A stretch of DNA of 35,641 nt from Chitinophagaceae bacterium (GCA_013694745.1 JACDBU010000101.1:1-35641); one strand, 5' to 3'; shown: positions 16,745 through 25,854, counted from the stretch's first letter. Made by a program: numbers and translations. The notes: generated by a model not told the origin, from the letters alone.

Positions 16745-16753
16745 GCAAAGGTA
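16745..16753 (-). promoter_or_regulatory. -7 promoter element upstream of the lytic transglycosylase
   Basis: On the minus strand the bases read TACCTTTGC, a perfect TAnnTTTGC. It would give a leader of about 110 bases before the ATG at 16629. No good TTG is seen at -33, so this rests on one element. Confidence 0.4.
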
Positions 16754-16799
16754 AAAGGCAGAGGCTAAAAAGTAGTTAAAGACCAGTTAAAGAAACCAC

Positions 16800-18737
16800 A
16801 TGAGATTTATATTCATATATATTTGTCTATTCTCCACGGCTGTAGCTCAAATTCCCAACGATTATTGTAAACAGGTTAACAATATTGCTGCAGTGGAAAG
16901 GATGAATCATGAAAGATTGATGCTTCCAGCTTCAGGGGAAACCGGTGCTTCCAATAATTTTGATATTAAATACATAAAAGCTGAGTGGCAGGTAGATCCG
17001 TCCGTAAGGTATATCAATGGAAAGGTTACCCTGTATTTTAAAATAATTACTGCAACCAATACTATTTCACTTGACCTGATGAACGACTTAGTGGTTGATA
17101 GTATTAAACAACGAAATGCCACGCTTGTTAATCAGCATACTAATAATATCATACAAATCAATTTCAGCAACAGTATTGCTGCAGGTACTTTGGATTCCAT
17201 TAACATTTTTTACCAGGGTGTTCCTCCTACAACCGGGTTTGGAGCATTTGTGCAAACCACACATGCAACAACACCCGTAATATGGACCTTAAGCGAGCCT
17301 TACGGCAGTCGCGACTGGTGGCCATGTAAAAATGGACTGGATGACAAAGCAGATTCACTGGATGTTTTTATTACTGGCCCATCACAATACACGGCGGCAT
17401 CAAATGGTTTGTTGCAAAGCGAAACAATAACCGGATCACAAAAAATTACACATTGGAAACACAGGTATCCGATCGCAACATACCTCGTATGCTTTGCTAT
17501 TACTAATTATGCAGTCTTTAATAACAGTGTGCAACTGGGAGCTGTAAGCTTGCCTATGCAAACATTTTGTTATCCGGAAAATCTTGCCTTATTCATGACA
17601 AACACTCCGCTGGTTCTAAATGCAATGCAATTATATAACAACACTTTTGGAGAGTACCCTTTCATAAAAGAAAAATATGGCCATGTACAATTTGGATGGG
17701 GCGGAGGGCAGGAACATCAAACCTCAACTTTTATAGTTACTCCTAATGAGGGGCTCATGGCGCATGAACTTGCACATCAATGGTTCGGTGATAAAATAAC
17801 CTGTGGCAGCTGGCAGGATATATGGCTGAATGAAGGCTTTGCTACACATATTGCCAGCATGTATTATGAAAGAAATTACCCTGCAAACATTTTGATCTCC
17901 AGGAAAAATGAGATTGCCAATATTACCGCGCTGCCTGGAGGATCAGTATGGGTTGATGATACAACAAATGTTAACAGGATATTTGATGGCAGACTGAGTT
18001 ATAGCAAGGGTTCGCACCTGTTGTATATGTTGCGATGGATCATCGGTGATTCCGTTTTTTTTAAAGGATTACGGCAATATCAAAAAGATGAAAAAGTGAT
18101 CTATAGCTTTGCAAGAACAGCTGATCTTCAGAGAAATCTTGAGCAGGTTAGTGGCAGGGATCTCAACTATTTTTTTAAAGAATGGTTTTACGGACAAGGA
18201 TATCCTTCTTATAATATTGTATGGAATCAATTAGGGAGCAATTATGTGCGGGTTAAAATGAACCAGGTTACTTCACATCCTTCCGTTCCTTTTTATGAGC
18301 TTCCTGTTGCATTGGAATTTAAAAATGCAACCATGCAAAAAACCGTTATTTTAAATAATAAATTTAATGGCGAATATTTTTTTGAAAATATTGGGTTCAT
18401 TGCAGATACTGTACTGGTTGATCCGGACTATTGGCTGATAACCAGGAACAATACTTCCGTAAAAGAAACAGATAATATCACAGGCCAAAATGTTATAAGC
18501 ATATTCCCCAACCCTGTACAGGATCAATTGTACATGTATTTTGCCAATTTTAATCTTCCCGCTGCCTCCATAAATATTTACAATGCAGCAGGGCAACTTG
18601 TCTATAAAAAACAATTATCCGTAAATGGTTCAGAATTTCTAGAAGTTTTTGTAAAAAATCTTTCACGCGGAATATATATTGTTAGGATACAATCCGGTAC
18701 TGATATTAAATATAGCCGGAAAATTGTAAAAGATTGA
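16800..18737 (+). CDS. M1-family metallopeptidase with T9SS C-terminal sorting domain
   Basis: Zinc aminopeptidase exported through type IX secretion. A signal peptide (~1-16, 'CLFSTAVAQ') is followed by the M1 N-terminal beta domain and catalytic domain. The zinc site is HEXXH-X18-E: His322-Glu323, His326 and Glu345 ('MAHELAHQWFGD' and 'LNEGFA'). The substrate-binding GXMEN position reads Gly-Gly-Gln304-Glu305-His306, so Glu is kept but Met is replaced by Gln. The last ~75 residues are a type A sorting domain ('ISIFPNPVQDQLYMYF', ending 'KYSRKIVKD'), which sends the protein to the cell surface or medium. The C-terminal ERAP-like domain of longer M1 enzymes is missing, as in many bacterial members. 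It is monocistronic. Confidence 0.92.
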   Translation: MRFIFIYICLFSTAVAQIPNDYCKQVNNIAAVERMNHERLMLPASGETGASNNFDIKYIKAEWQVDPSVRYINGKVTLYFKIITATNTISLDLMNDLVVDSIKQRNATLVNQHTNNIIQINFSNSIAAGTLDSINIFYQGVPPTTGFGAFVQTTHATTPVIWTLSEPYGSRDWWPCKNGLDDKADSLDVFITGPSQYTAASNGLLQSETITGSQKITHWKHRYPIATYLVCFAITNYAVFNNSVQLGAVSLPMQTFCYPENLALFMTNTPLVLNAMQLYNNTFGEYPFIKEKYGHVQFGWGGGQEHQTSTFIVTPNEGLMAHELAHQWFGDKITCGSWQDIWLNEGFATHIASMYYERNYPANILISRKNEIANITALPGGSVWVDDTTNVNRIFDGRLSYSKGSHLLYMLRWIIGDSVFFKGLRQYQKDEKVIYSFARTADLQRNLEQVSGRDLNYFFKEWFYGQGYPSYNIVWNQLGSNYVRVKMNQVTSHPSVPFYELPVALEFKNATMQKTVILNNKFNGEYFFENIGFIADTVLVDPDYWLITRNNTSVKETDNITGQNVISIFPNPVQDQLYMYFANFNLPAASINIYNAAGQLVYKKQLSVNGSEFLEVFVKNLSRGIYIVRIQSGTDIKYSRKIVKD

Positions 18738-18848
18738 CAACATGAATTTATTTATCAAACTAATTATTTGCCTGCATTCAAAATATTCAACTTAAGATCT
18801 TTACACGGCTAAGATGATTTTTGCCATTTTAAACTCAATGGTAATTGT

Positions 18849-18856
18849 TATTTTTG
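18849..18856 (+). promoter_or_regulatory. -7 promoter element touching the polA start codon
   Basis: TATTTTTG is a perfect TAnnTTTG that ends only 3 bases before the polA ATG at 18860. If used, transcription would start at or near the A of the ATG and give a leaderless message. A TTG occurs at 18821-18823, but the 25-base spacing is longer than normal. Confidence 0.3.
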
Positions 18857-18859
18857 CCC

Positions 18860-21676
18860 ATGGAAAAAAAATTGTTTTTGCTGGATGCGATGGCGCTCAT
18901 TTACCGGGCTTATTATGCGTTGATCCGTAATCCCATCATCACTTCAAAAGGCAAAAACACAAACGCCCAATTTGGTTTTACAAATACATTATTTGACCTT
19001 ATAACAAAGGAAAAACCCACTCATCTTGCCGTAGCTTTTGATACTGCTGCACCAACAGAAAGGCATACCGATTTTGTTGATTATAAAGCCAACAGGCAGG
19101 CGGCTCCCGAAGATCTGTCGGCTGCTTTACCTGATATTAAAAAGATAATACAGGGCTTTAATTTACCCGTAATTGAATGTGATGGTTTTGAAGCAGATGA
19201 TGTTATTGGCGGCCTGGCACAACAGGCGGAAAAATATGGCTATGAAGTTTTTATGGTAACACCTGATAAGGATTTCGGGCAGCTGGTTACCGACAAAATA
19301 AAAATTTACAAACCCGGATACCAGGGCGGCAATGTAGAAATTTTAGGCGCTAAAGAAGTATGCGAAAAATGGAATATCAAAAGTGTTTCGCAGGTAATTG
19401 ATATTTTAGGTTTGATGGGTGACGCCATTGATAATATACCCGGCATACCAGGCATTGGTGAAAAAACTGCAGCAAAATTATTGGCAGAATATGAAACACT
19501 TGAAAATGTTTTAGCCAATGCGGATAATATTAAGGGGGCACTTGGCGAAAAAATACGGGCCGGAAAAGAGCTTGCCATTATGAGTAAAAAATTAGCAACG
19601 ATCGTTACTAATGCTCCCTGCGAATTTCATGAAGAAGATTTTAGAGTGAAGGCTTATAATGCCGAAGCACTAAAAGATATTTTTAATGACCTGGAATTTA
19701 AAACCCTGGGAAGAAGGATACTTGGAGAAGAATATTCGGCCTATGTTATGGGCACAACAGTTGTGCAAACAGATCTTTTTGGAAATGCTATGGAACAGCC
19801 AATACCAAAACCAGAAGAGCTGGCAATGGTTGAAGAAAGACCGGCGATAACGGTTGATAAAAATATTGGCAATACGCCACATGAATATATTGCTGTGCAG
19901 GGTGAAGCCGCTATCCTTGAGCTTATCAGTAAATTATCTCTTGAAAAAGAAATTTCTTTTGATACAGAAACCACTGGCATTGATGCCAACAATGCAGAGC
20001 TTGTAGGCTTAAGTTTTTGTTTTGAACCTGGCAAAGGATATTATGTTCCCTGCCCCGCGGACATTGAGGGAACAAGAAATATCCTGCATCATTTTATACC
20101 ACTTTTCAATGATGAAAAAATGATATGGGTAGGACAAAATATTAAATACGATCTGCTTGTTTTGAAATGGTATGGTGTTGAGCTCAAAGGAAAATTATTT
20201 GATACCATGCTTGCTCATTATGTTATTGAATCAGAAGGCCGGCGTAACATGGATGCTCTTAGTGAGCTCTACCTGGGTTACCAGCCGATCGCTATTGAAG
20301 AAATGATCGGTAAAAAAGGGAAGAACCAGGGCAATATGCGGGATGTGGAGCTGGATAAAATAAAAGAATATGCTGCCGAAGATGCCGATATAACCTTGCA
20401 GTTAAAAAATATTTTTACGCCCCTTATGACTTCCCGCCAGGTGGAAAAAGTTTTTACAGAAGTGGAAAGTCCTTTATTGAAGGTGCTTACTGATATGGAG
20501 TTTGAAGGGGTTAAAGTAGATATGGATTTTTTAAACCTATACTCAAAAGAACTTGAAACCGAAGCCAAAAAATGTGAAGAGAGTGTATATGAGCAGGCAG
20601 GGGTGCGGTTCAATTTATCATCGCCAAAACAATTAGGCGAAGTGCTGTTCGATAAATTAAAGCTGGATGCCAAAGGAAAAAAAACCAAGGGTGGCCAGTA
20701 TGCAACCGGTGAAGATGTATTGCTGAAACTTTCTCATCAAAATAAAATTGTTGACGACATCTTAGGATACCGTGAGCTTACCAAATTAAAATCCACGTAT
20801 GTTGATTCACTACCGGCCATCATCAATAAAAAAACAGGTCGTGTGCATACCTGCTACGGGCAGGCCATTGCAGTAACCGGGCGGCTTAGCAGCAATAATC
20901 CCAACCTGCAAAACATTCCTATACGCACCGCGCGGGGCAGGGAGATCCGTAAAGCATTTATTTCCAGGAACAGTGACCATGTAATTATTTCAGCCGATTA
21001 TTCACAGATCGAACTCAGGATAGTTGCCGCCATCAGTGGTGATCCTGCAATGTGTGATGCCTTTAAACAAAACAAGGATATTCATACTGCCACAGCAGCC
21101 AAAGTTTTTAATGTTGCAGAAGAAGATGTTACCAAGGAAATGCGGTACAAGGCCAAAAGTGTAAATTTTGGAATTATATATGGGCAGGGGGCTTTCGGTC
21201 TTTCAGAAAATCTTGGTATATCACGGGGAGAAGCCAAAGAAATAATTGAAACGTACAAAAAAGAATTTGCCAACATCCAGAAATATATGGATGAGATGGT
21301 AAATTTCTGTCGTGCTAACGGTTACGTACAAACGTTAATGGGGCGCAAACGCTGGCTTAAGGACATCAACTCTTCTAATTTTACGGTACGTGGTTATGCC
21401 GAACGCAATGCCATCAACTCGCCGATACAGGGCACCGCGGCAGATATGATAAAGCTGGCGATGATACGTATCCATGATGAATTTAAGCAAAAGAATTTTA
21501 AGTCGAGAATGATCATGCAGGTGCATGATGAACTGGTGTTTGACGCCCATAAAGAAGAAGTGGATATAATAAAGCCGATCATAATCAATTGTATGCAAAC
21601 CGCCCTCCTGCTGCCCAACAATGTGCCCGCTGATGCTGAGATTGGCGTGGGGGATAACTGGCTGGAAGCGCATTAA
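18860..21676 (+). CDS. polA: DNA polymerase I with 5'-3' and 3'-5' exonuclease domains
   Basis: Repair and Okazaki-fragment polymerase. I take the ATG at 18860 (MEKKLFLLDAMALIYRAYY) rather than the tracked TTG at 18845, because polA proteins normally begin just before 'LFLLD'; this gives 938 residues. Residues ~1-290 are the FEN-type 5'-3' exonuclease ('FEADDVIGGLA', 'TPDKDFGQLV', 'GIPGIGEKTAAKLL'). Residues ~345-540 are a 3'-5' proofreading domain with its Asp368 and Glu370 ('FDTETTGID') and 'YAAEDADITLQL' present, so proofreading looks active. The polymerase domain has motif A Asp713 ('DYSQIELRIVA'), motif B ('RYKAKSVNFGIIYG') and motif C Asp890 ('MQVHDELVF'). Downstream is a hydroxylase gene after 18 bases. 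Confidence 0.97.
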   Translation: MEKKLFLLDAMALIYRAYYALIRNPIITSKGKNTNAQFGFTNTLFDLITKEKPTHLAVAFDTAAPTERHTDFVDYKANRQAAPEDLSAALPDIKKIIQGFNLPVIECDGFEADDVIGGLAQQAEKYGYEVFMVTPDKDFGQLVTDKIKIYKPGYQGGNVEILGAKEVCEKWNIKSVSQVIDILGLMGDAIDNIPGIPGIGEKTAAKLLAEYETLENVLANADNIKGALGEKIRAGKELAIMSKKLATIVTNAPCEFHEEDFRVKAYNAEALKDIFNDLEFKTLGRRILGEEYSAYVMGTTVVQTDLFGNAMEQPIPKPEELAMVEERPAITVDKNIGNTPHEYIAVQGEAAILELISKLSLEKEISFDTETTGIDANNAELVGLSFCFEPGKGYYVPCPADIEGTRNILHHFIPLFNDEKMIWVGQNIKYDLLVLKWYGVELKGKLFDTMLAHYVIESEGRRNMDALSELYLGYQPIAIEEMIGKKGKNQGNMRDVELDKIKEYAAEDADITLQLKNIFTPLMTSRQVEKVFTEVESPLLKVLTDMEFEGVKVDMDFLNLYSKELETEAKKCEESVYEQAGVRFNLSSPKQLGEVLFDKLKLDAKGKKTKGGQYATGEDVLLKLSHQNKIVDDILGYRELTKLKSTYVDSLPAIINKKTGRVHTCYGQAIAVTGRLSSNNPNLQNIPIRTARGREIRKAFISRNSDHVIISADYSQIELRIVAAISGDPAMCDAFKQNKDIHTATAAKVFNVAEEDVTKEMRYKAKSVNFGIIYGQGAFGLSENLGISRGEAKEIIETYKKEFANIQKYMDEMVNFCRANGYVQTLMGRKRWLKDINSSNFTVRGYAERNAINSPIQGTAADMIKLAMIRIHDEFKQKNFKSRMIMQVHDELVFDAHKEEVDIIKPIIINCMQTALLLPNNVPADAEIGVGDNWLEAH

Positions 21677-21694
21677 TGTTTAATAATTTTCTTC

Positions 21695-22504
21695 ATGAAC
21701 TGGAAAAATTATTTTTTTTATTTTGAAAAGATAGGCAGCCGTTATTTTATTGTTGCCGGCCTTGCATTTATCCTGTTTTATTTTCTCATTAAAAATAGCC
21801 TTGGATATAAGAAGATACAAAACCGTTTCCCTGCAAAGGCTGATTATATAAGGGAGATCCTTTATTCGGTTGTTACCATATCCATATTCGCGCTGGTACC
21901 TCTTTTTATCCTGCAATATCCTCCTGTGGCGGCACACACTTTTTATTATACAAAGATCAGCGAACATGGATGGATATGGTTTTTTGCTGCCTTCCCGATA
22001 ATGTTCATCATCCATGATGCTTATTTTTATTTCACTCACCGGCTGATGCATCATAAAACACTCTTCCGCTATTTTCACCTGGTGCATCATCATTCCACTA
22101 ACCCCTCGCCCTGGGCGGCGTATGCATTTCACCCGCTGGAAGCCTTAGTGGAAGCAGGCATTTTTGGTGTTTTTTTATTTATTATGCCGATACATAAATT
22201 GCACCTGCTGATCTTTTTCTTTTTAATGATAGTCTATAATGTTTATGGCCATCTTGGTTTTGAATTGTATCCAAATGGTTTCAATAAGCATTGGTTTGGC
22301 AAGTGGATCAATACCTCGGTAAATCATAACCAGCATCACCAGTTTTTCAAGGGCAACTATGGTTTATATTTTACCTGGTGGGACAGGCTGTTCAGAACTA
22401 TACGAAGTGATTATGATGCACGGTTTAATGAAGTTACTTCGCGGGTAAATGAAGGGAAGAGGCGAGTGGCTAGTAGCAAGAAGCTAGTAGCGAGTAGTAA
22501 GTAG
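21695..22504 (+). CDS. Sterol desaturase / fatty acid hydroxylase family membrane protein
   Basis: Membrane di-iron oxygenase that hydroxylates or desaturates lipids. 269 residues with about four hydrophobic spans and the family's histidine clusters: His107-X7-His115-X3-His119-His120 ('IHDAYFYFTHRLMHH'), His128-X2-His131-His132-His133 ('FHLVHHHS') and His211-X2-His214-His215 ('NHNQHHQFF'). The lipid substrate cannot be read from the sequence. The last ~17 codons ('GKRRVASSKKLVASSK') look unlike the family and are encoded by the start of a purine-rich repeat block, so the natural C-terminus may have been lost or extended. It follows polA by 18 bases, possibly on the same transcript. Confidence 0.85.
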   Translation: MNWKNYFFYFEKIGSRYFIVAGLAFILFYFLIKNSLGYKKIQNRFPAKADYIREILYSVVTISIFALVPLFILQYPPVAAHTFYYTKISEHGWIWFFAAFPIMFIIHDAYFYFTHRLMHHKTLFRYFHLVHHHSTNPSPWAAYAFHPLEALVEAGIFGVFLFIMPIHKLHLLIFFFLMIVYNVYGHLGFELYPNGFNKHWFGKWINTSVNHNQHHQFFKGNYGLYFTWWDRLFRTIRSDYDARFNEVTSRVNEGKRRVASSKKLVASSK

Positions 22505-22571
22505 TAAGTGGCGCAGCAAGTAGTAAGAGGCAATGAAGATCGAAAAACGAGAAACCTGAAACGAGAATATA
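22463..22571. repeat. Purine-rich degenerate repeats (AGTAGYRAG-type) at the 3' end of the hydroxylase
   Basis: Imperfect units such as AGTAGCAAG, AGTAGCGAG and AGTAAGTAGTAAG repeat from within the last codons of the hydroxylase to 22539 or so, then ACGAGAAAC and ACGAGAAT units lead up to the next start codon at 22573. One strand is almost all A and G. The block is unlike the neighbouring DNA and looks like an inserted intergenic repeat. Confidence 0.55.
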
Positions 22572-22572
22572 A

Positions 22573-23223
22573 ATGACCCTGATATACTGTTATGATGCAT
22601 ATTGCGGATGGTGCTATGGCTTTAGTGAGGTTATGCGCAAAATAAATTCGGAGTACAAAAATTCATTGGAAATAGAAGTGCTTTCGGGCGGTATGATCGT
22701 GCCTGATGAACCCATTCCCATTTCCGCAACAGCTGCATATATAAAAAAATCTTACAAATCAGTAGAAGAATTAACCGGTGTAAAATTTGGAGAAGATTAT
22801 TTATGGCACATCAATCATCCTGAACAAAGTGACTGGTACCCGGATTCTACAAAGCCTGCAATTGCCATGTGCATATTCAAAGAAATTTTTCCTGCAGGAC
22901 AGGTAGGCTTTGCCGCCGATCTTCAGTATGCCTTACATTATGAAGGCAGGGATTTAACCGATAATGAAGCATACCGGCATCTCCTGGAAAAATACAATAT
23001 CCCGCCAGGAGAATTTTATGAAAAACTGGAAGACGAATTATACAAAGAAAAAGCAGAATACGAATTTGCTTTATACAAACAATTGCAGGTAACCGGGTAC
23101 CCTGCTGTATTTCTTCAAACGAGTGACACAAAATTTTTTTTACTGGCAAGAGGATATACGGATTTTGATATCGTAAATGAAAGGATAGAGAAATGTATTT
23201 TCGAAAATGCAAACGATAACTAA
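22573..23223 (+). CDS. DsbA/FrnE-like thioredoxin-fold oxidoreductase, cytoplasmic
   Basis: 216 residues with a redox-active Cys11-Gly-Trp-Cys14 at the very N-terminus ('YDAYCGWCYGF') and a cis-proline segment near the end ('VTGYPAVFLQ'). The helical insert between them is typical of the DsbA/FrnE/2-hydroxychromene isomerase group. There is no signal peptide, so it should act in the cytoplasm, unlike true DsbA. FrnE-type proteins take part in thiol-disulfide exchange under oxidative stress; the substrate here is unknown. The gene starts right after the purine-rich repeat block and is separated from the caspase gene by 148 bases that hold a short inverted repeat. Confidence 0.82.
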   Translation: MTLIYCYDAYCGWCYGFSEVMRKINSEYKNSLEIEVLSGGMIVPDEPIPISATAAYIKKSYKSVEELTGVKFGEDYLWHINHPEQSDWYPDSTKPAIAMCIFKEIFPAGQVGFAADLQYALHYEGRDLTDNEAYRHLLEKYNIPPGEFYEKLEDELYKEKAEYEFALYKQLQVTGYPAVFLQTSDTKFFLLARGYTDFDIVNERIEKCIFENANDN

Positions 23224-23307
23224 CTTATCGTTCCTTCAATACGCTTTTGTTTCAGAACACAACCTTTAAAATACCGTCAGCAGGGTATTGAACTACTCTT
23301 TTTCAGT

Positions 23308-23325
23308 CTTTACTTTTATGTAAAG
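23308..23325. promoter_or_regulatory. Inverted repeat upstream of the caspase gene
   Basis: CTTTAC (23308-23313) and GTAAAG (23320-23325) form a perfect 6-bp inverted repeat around TTTTAT, 46 bases before the caspase ATG. A weak promoter-like CTATTTTG follows. It could be an operator; no regulator is known. Confidence 0.3.
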
Positions 23326-23371
23326 ATAAATTTTCTATTTTGTACATTCCAAACTACACAAACTGAATTTT

Positions 23372-25384
23372 ATGAGAAAAAGCTTTTTGCTCATTTTATT
23401 ATTCTCTTCTGTTTTTATTAACGTGCATGCACAGGATCCTAGTAAAGTTGCCCTAATCATAGCGATCTCAAAGTATCCTGCCGCATCCGGCTGGGGCGAA
23501 TTAAGTAGTAACAATGATGTTAAACTGATAAAAGATGCCCTGATGCGCCAGGGTTTTAAAGAACAAAATATTACGGTGCTTACTGATAAGCAGGCAACCC
23601 TTGTGGGTATGACAAATGCGATAGACAAAGACCTCATAGAAAAAGTAAAGCCGGGCGATATTGCCGTTCTTCACTTTTCTGGTCATGGTCAGCAAATTGA
23701 AGACGACAATGGAGATGAAGGGGATGGCCTTGATGAATCGATTATTCCATACGATGCAAATATCGAATATCACCCCGGTCCGGATAAACATTTTCGCGAT
23801 GACCTGCTTGGGAAAAAACTTGCAGAAACAAGAATGAAGTTGGGAGCAAACGGAAACCTTTTAGTGGTTATAGATGCATGCCATTCCGGAACAATGACAA
23901 GAGGTGTTGGAAAAACAAGGGGTACAAACCAGGTCTATGCAAGTCCAGCATTTAAAACAAAAACCGGAATGGCACGAACCATCAGTGATGATTCGTACGG
24001 GATAATTAATGAAACAAAAGGCATGGCACCAATGGCCTGTTTTTTTGCCTCATCACCTTCAGAACAAAATGAAGAGGCAGTTCTGCCCGATGGTTCCGGT
24101 GCAGGCTCTTTGTCTCTTGCGTTTTCACGGGCCTTATCCAAAGCAGATAAAAATACCAGCTACAGGGCTTTGTTTGATAATATTAAAGTAGAAATGAGTT
24201 CATTAGTTTCAAGACAAACTCCAATGGCAGAAGGAGAACTGGATAATACACTATTTGGTGGAAAGGCACTCGGCAAACCTAAATATTATACCATTACCAA
24301 AGATGATAAAGCCAAAACACTTTCGATACCTGTAGGAAAAATTTATGGCGTTTTTGAGGGAACAACCTTAAAATTATTTAAACCAGACACCAGGGATACC
24401 GCGAATGCGTCGCCTATAGCAAGAGCAACGATCACAGATGCCGGCGAATATTCTTCGGAAATAAAACTGGATAAAACAATCACTGATGATGAATTAAAAA
24501 CCGCCTGGGTTTATATGGATGCAGTGAATTACGGAGACCTTGGTGTAAAAATAAAAACGAATATAGCTGATGAGGGATTAAAGAAAAAGATGGAAGGTGT
24601 ATTCAGTAAAATTAAGCAGGCAACAATAGATAATGATGCTGCTGATCTTTTTTTACAGAGTGGGAGTAGTATTTATTCTGCTGATTCCATATATCTTGTT
24701 AATGCAGGAGAGATGGTTATTTGGTCAGCACCTAAAGGTATGGAAGAGCAAAAAATGTTTGAAAATATTTCAATGAAGATCGGTGATTATGCACGATCAA
24801 AATATTTGCGTAACCTGGCATTAACCAACCCTGTTTATAAAGTGTCTTTTGAATTCGTTCCGTTAAAATGTGTATCGGATTGTGGTACGCATAATGCCAG
24901 GTATATGGATAATAAAATAAGAACCAAATCAGATGCATCGGGAAATATTTTCTTTAAAGACGGCGACAGGTTCAGGCTGAATATCATCAACAACAGCGAC
25001 CAGAAAAGGTTGTATTATACCGTACTGGACATACAGCCTGATAATGTTGTAAATGTTTTGATCCCCGGTACAAAAGATGCTCCGGAAGATTTTTTTATCT
25101 CACAGCAAGATACCATCAGGCTTGATAAAATATTTGTAATAGGTCCGCCATACGGAATTGATGTGCTGAAAATAATTGCTTCGGAAGCGCCGCTCGACCT
25201 ACGGTATATTTTTGAAAGCCGTGGTGCACAAACACGTGGTGCTCCAAAAGGCCCGTTTGAAAATATTTTACAGGGAACCTATAATGCCGAAGGCACGCAC
25301 ACACGCGGACCAAAACAGGTTGCCATACAACCGGATGCAGTAAATATAATTACCGTTCCCTATCATATAATTAAAAACGAATAA
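23372..25384 (+). CDS. Exported caspase-family (metacaspase-like) protease with DUF4384-like C-terminus
   Basis: Clan CD cysteine protease. A signal peptide (~1-20, 'FINVHAQ') sends it to the periplasm or surface. Residues ~23-290 form the caspase domain: catalytic His105 in 'LHFSGHGQQ', catalytic Cys170 in 'VIDACHSGT', and between them an acidic loop 111-122 ('DDNGDEGDGLDE') of the kind that binds calcium in metacaspases. This favours a metacaspase with Arg/Lys specificity over an Asp-specific caspase (inference). The middle (~300-500) is unassigned, and ~515-620 resembles DUF4384 ('GDRFRLNIINNSDQKRLYYT'). A second Arg-rich stretch near the end ('SRGAQTRGAPKGPF') could be cleaved by itself. 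A small secreted protein is encoded 59 bases downstream, then CHASE2 and FecR-like proteins. Confidence 0.88.
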   Translation: MRKSFLLILLFSSVFINVHAQDPSKVALIIAISKYPAASGWGELSSNNDVKLIKDALMRQGFKEQNITVLTDKQATLVGMTNAIDKDLIEKVKPGDIAVLHFSGHGQQIEDDNGDEGDGLDESIIPYDANIEYHPGPDKHFRDDLLGKKLAETRMKLGANGNLLVVIDACHSGTMTRGVGKTRGTNQVYASPAFKTKTGMARTISDDSYGIINETKGMAPMACFFASSPSEQNEEAVLPDGSGAGSLSLAFSRALSKADKNTSYRALFDNIKVEMSSLVSRQTPMAEGELDNTLFGGKALGKPKYYTITKDDKAKTLSIPVGKIYGVFEGTTLKLFKPDTRDTANASPIARATITDAGEYSSEIKLDKTITDDELKTAWVYMDAVNYGDLGVKIKTNIADEGLKKKMEGVFSKIKQATIDNDAADLFLQSGSSIYSADSIYLVNAGEMVIWSAPKGMEEQKMFENISMKIGDYARSKYLRNLALTNPVYKVSFEFVPLKCVSDCGTHNARYMDNKIRTKSDASGNIFFKDGDRFRLNIINNSDQKRLYYTVLDIQPDNVVNVLIPGTKDAPEDFFISQQDTIRLDKIFVIGPPYGIDVLKIIASEAPLDLRYIFESRGAQTRGAPKGPFENILQGTYNAEGTHTRGPKQVAIQPDAVNIITVPYHIIKNE

Positions 25385-25443
25385 AGTATTTAATTTTTTT
25401 TCTTGACTCAACATTTTTAATAATAAAAACAAAACAAATCAGT

Positions 25444-25854
25444 ATGAAAAAGATCATGTTAATTGCAATTGCAATTATTGGATTATCAATCGCCTTCCAG
25501 GCCCATTCTTATGCGCAGACCGCAAAGAAAAAAGTAATGGTTTTTGGAAAACAGGGTGGTGGTAATTCAAATGCTTCATTGCCATCCGAAGACAAGCCGC
25601 GTGAAAAGAAATCTAAAAAAAGAGGTACTTGTTATCTTTATTTAGATAATTACACAGGATACTATGTTGATGTTTGGGTTGAAGATCAATACCAGGGCCG
25701 CCTTTCACCGTATGCAACATCTGTGCGCTTTGATGTTTGGACCCCGGGTAACTGGACAAAATGGTATGCAAAATCTGCCGGCGGAACTTATTATTGGGAA
25801 AATGACAGCTATTGCAATGACAGCCGTGTTTTCACGATCAATTTAAAGCAGTAA
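25444..25854 (+). CDS. Small secreted protein with basic linker and compact C-terminal domain
   Basis: 136 residues, no family recognised. A signal peptide (~1-24, 'HSYAQ') precedes a Lys/Gly/Ser-rich, probably unstructured stretch ending in a very basic run at 51-60 ('KPREKKSKKR'). From residue 62 a beta-rich domain follows ('CYLYLDNYTGYYVDVWVEDQ', then 'YWENDSYCND') with Cys63 and Cys124 that may pair. It lies 59 bases after the metacaspase-like gene and before a terminator, so the two probably form one transcript. Because metacaspases cut after Arg or Lys, the basic linker is a possible cleavage site that would release the C-terminal domain. This is a hypothesis from position and composition only. 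Confidence 0.65.
   Translation: MKKIMLIAIAIIGLSIAFQAHSYAQTAKKKVMVFGKQGGGNSNASLPSEDKPREKKSKKRGTCYLYLDNYTGYYVDVWVEDQYQGRLSPYATSVRFDVWTPGNWTKWYAKSAGGTYYWENDSYCNDSRVFTINLKQ

Noticed and set aside
18845-18859. TTG start extending polA by five codons
   Set aside because: Family proteins begin just before LFLLD, and the ATG at 18860 fits that exactly; the extension also overlaps a promoter-like box.
20278-20688. 136-codon minus-strand ORF within polA
   Set aside because: Ser/Phe-rich shadow of the polymerase gene without any recognisable feature.
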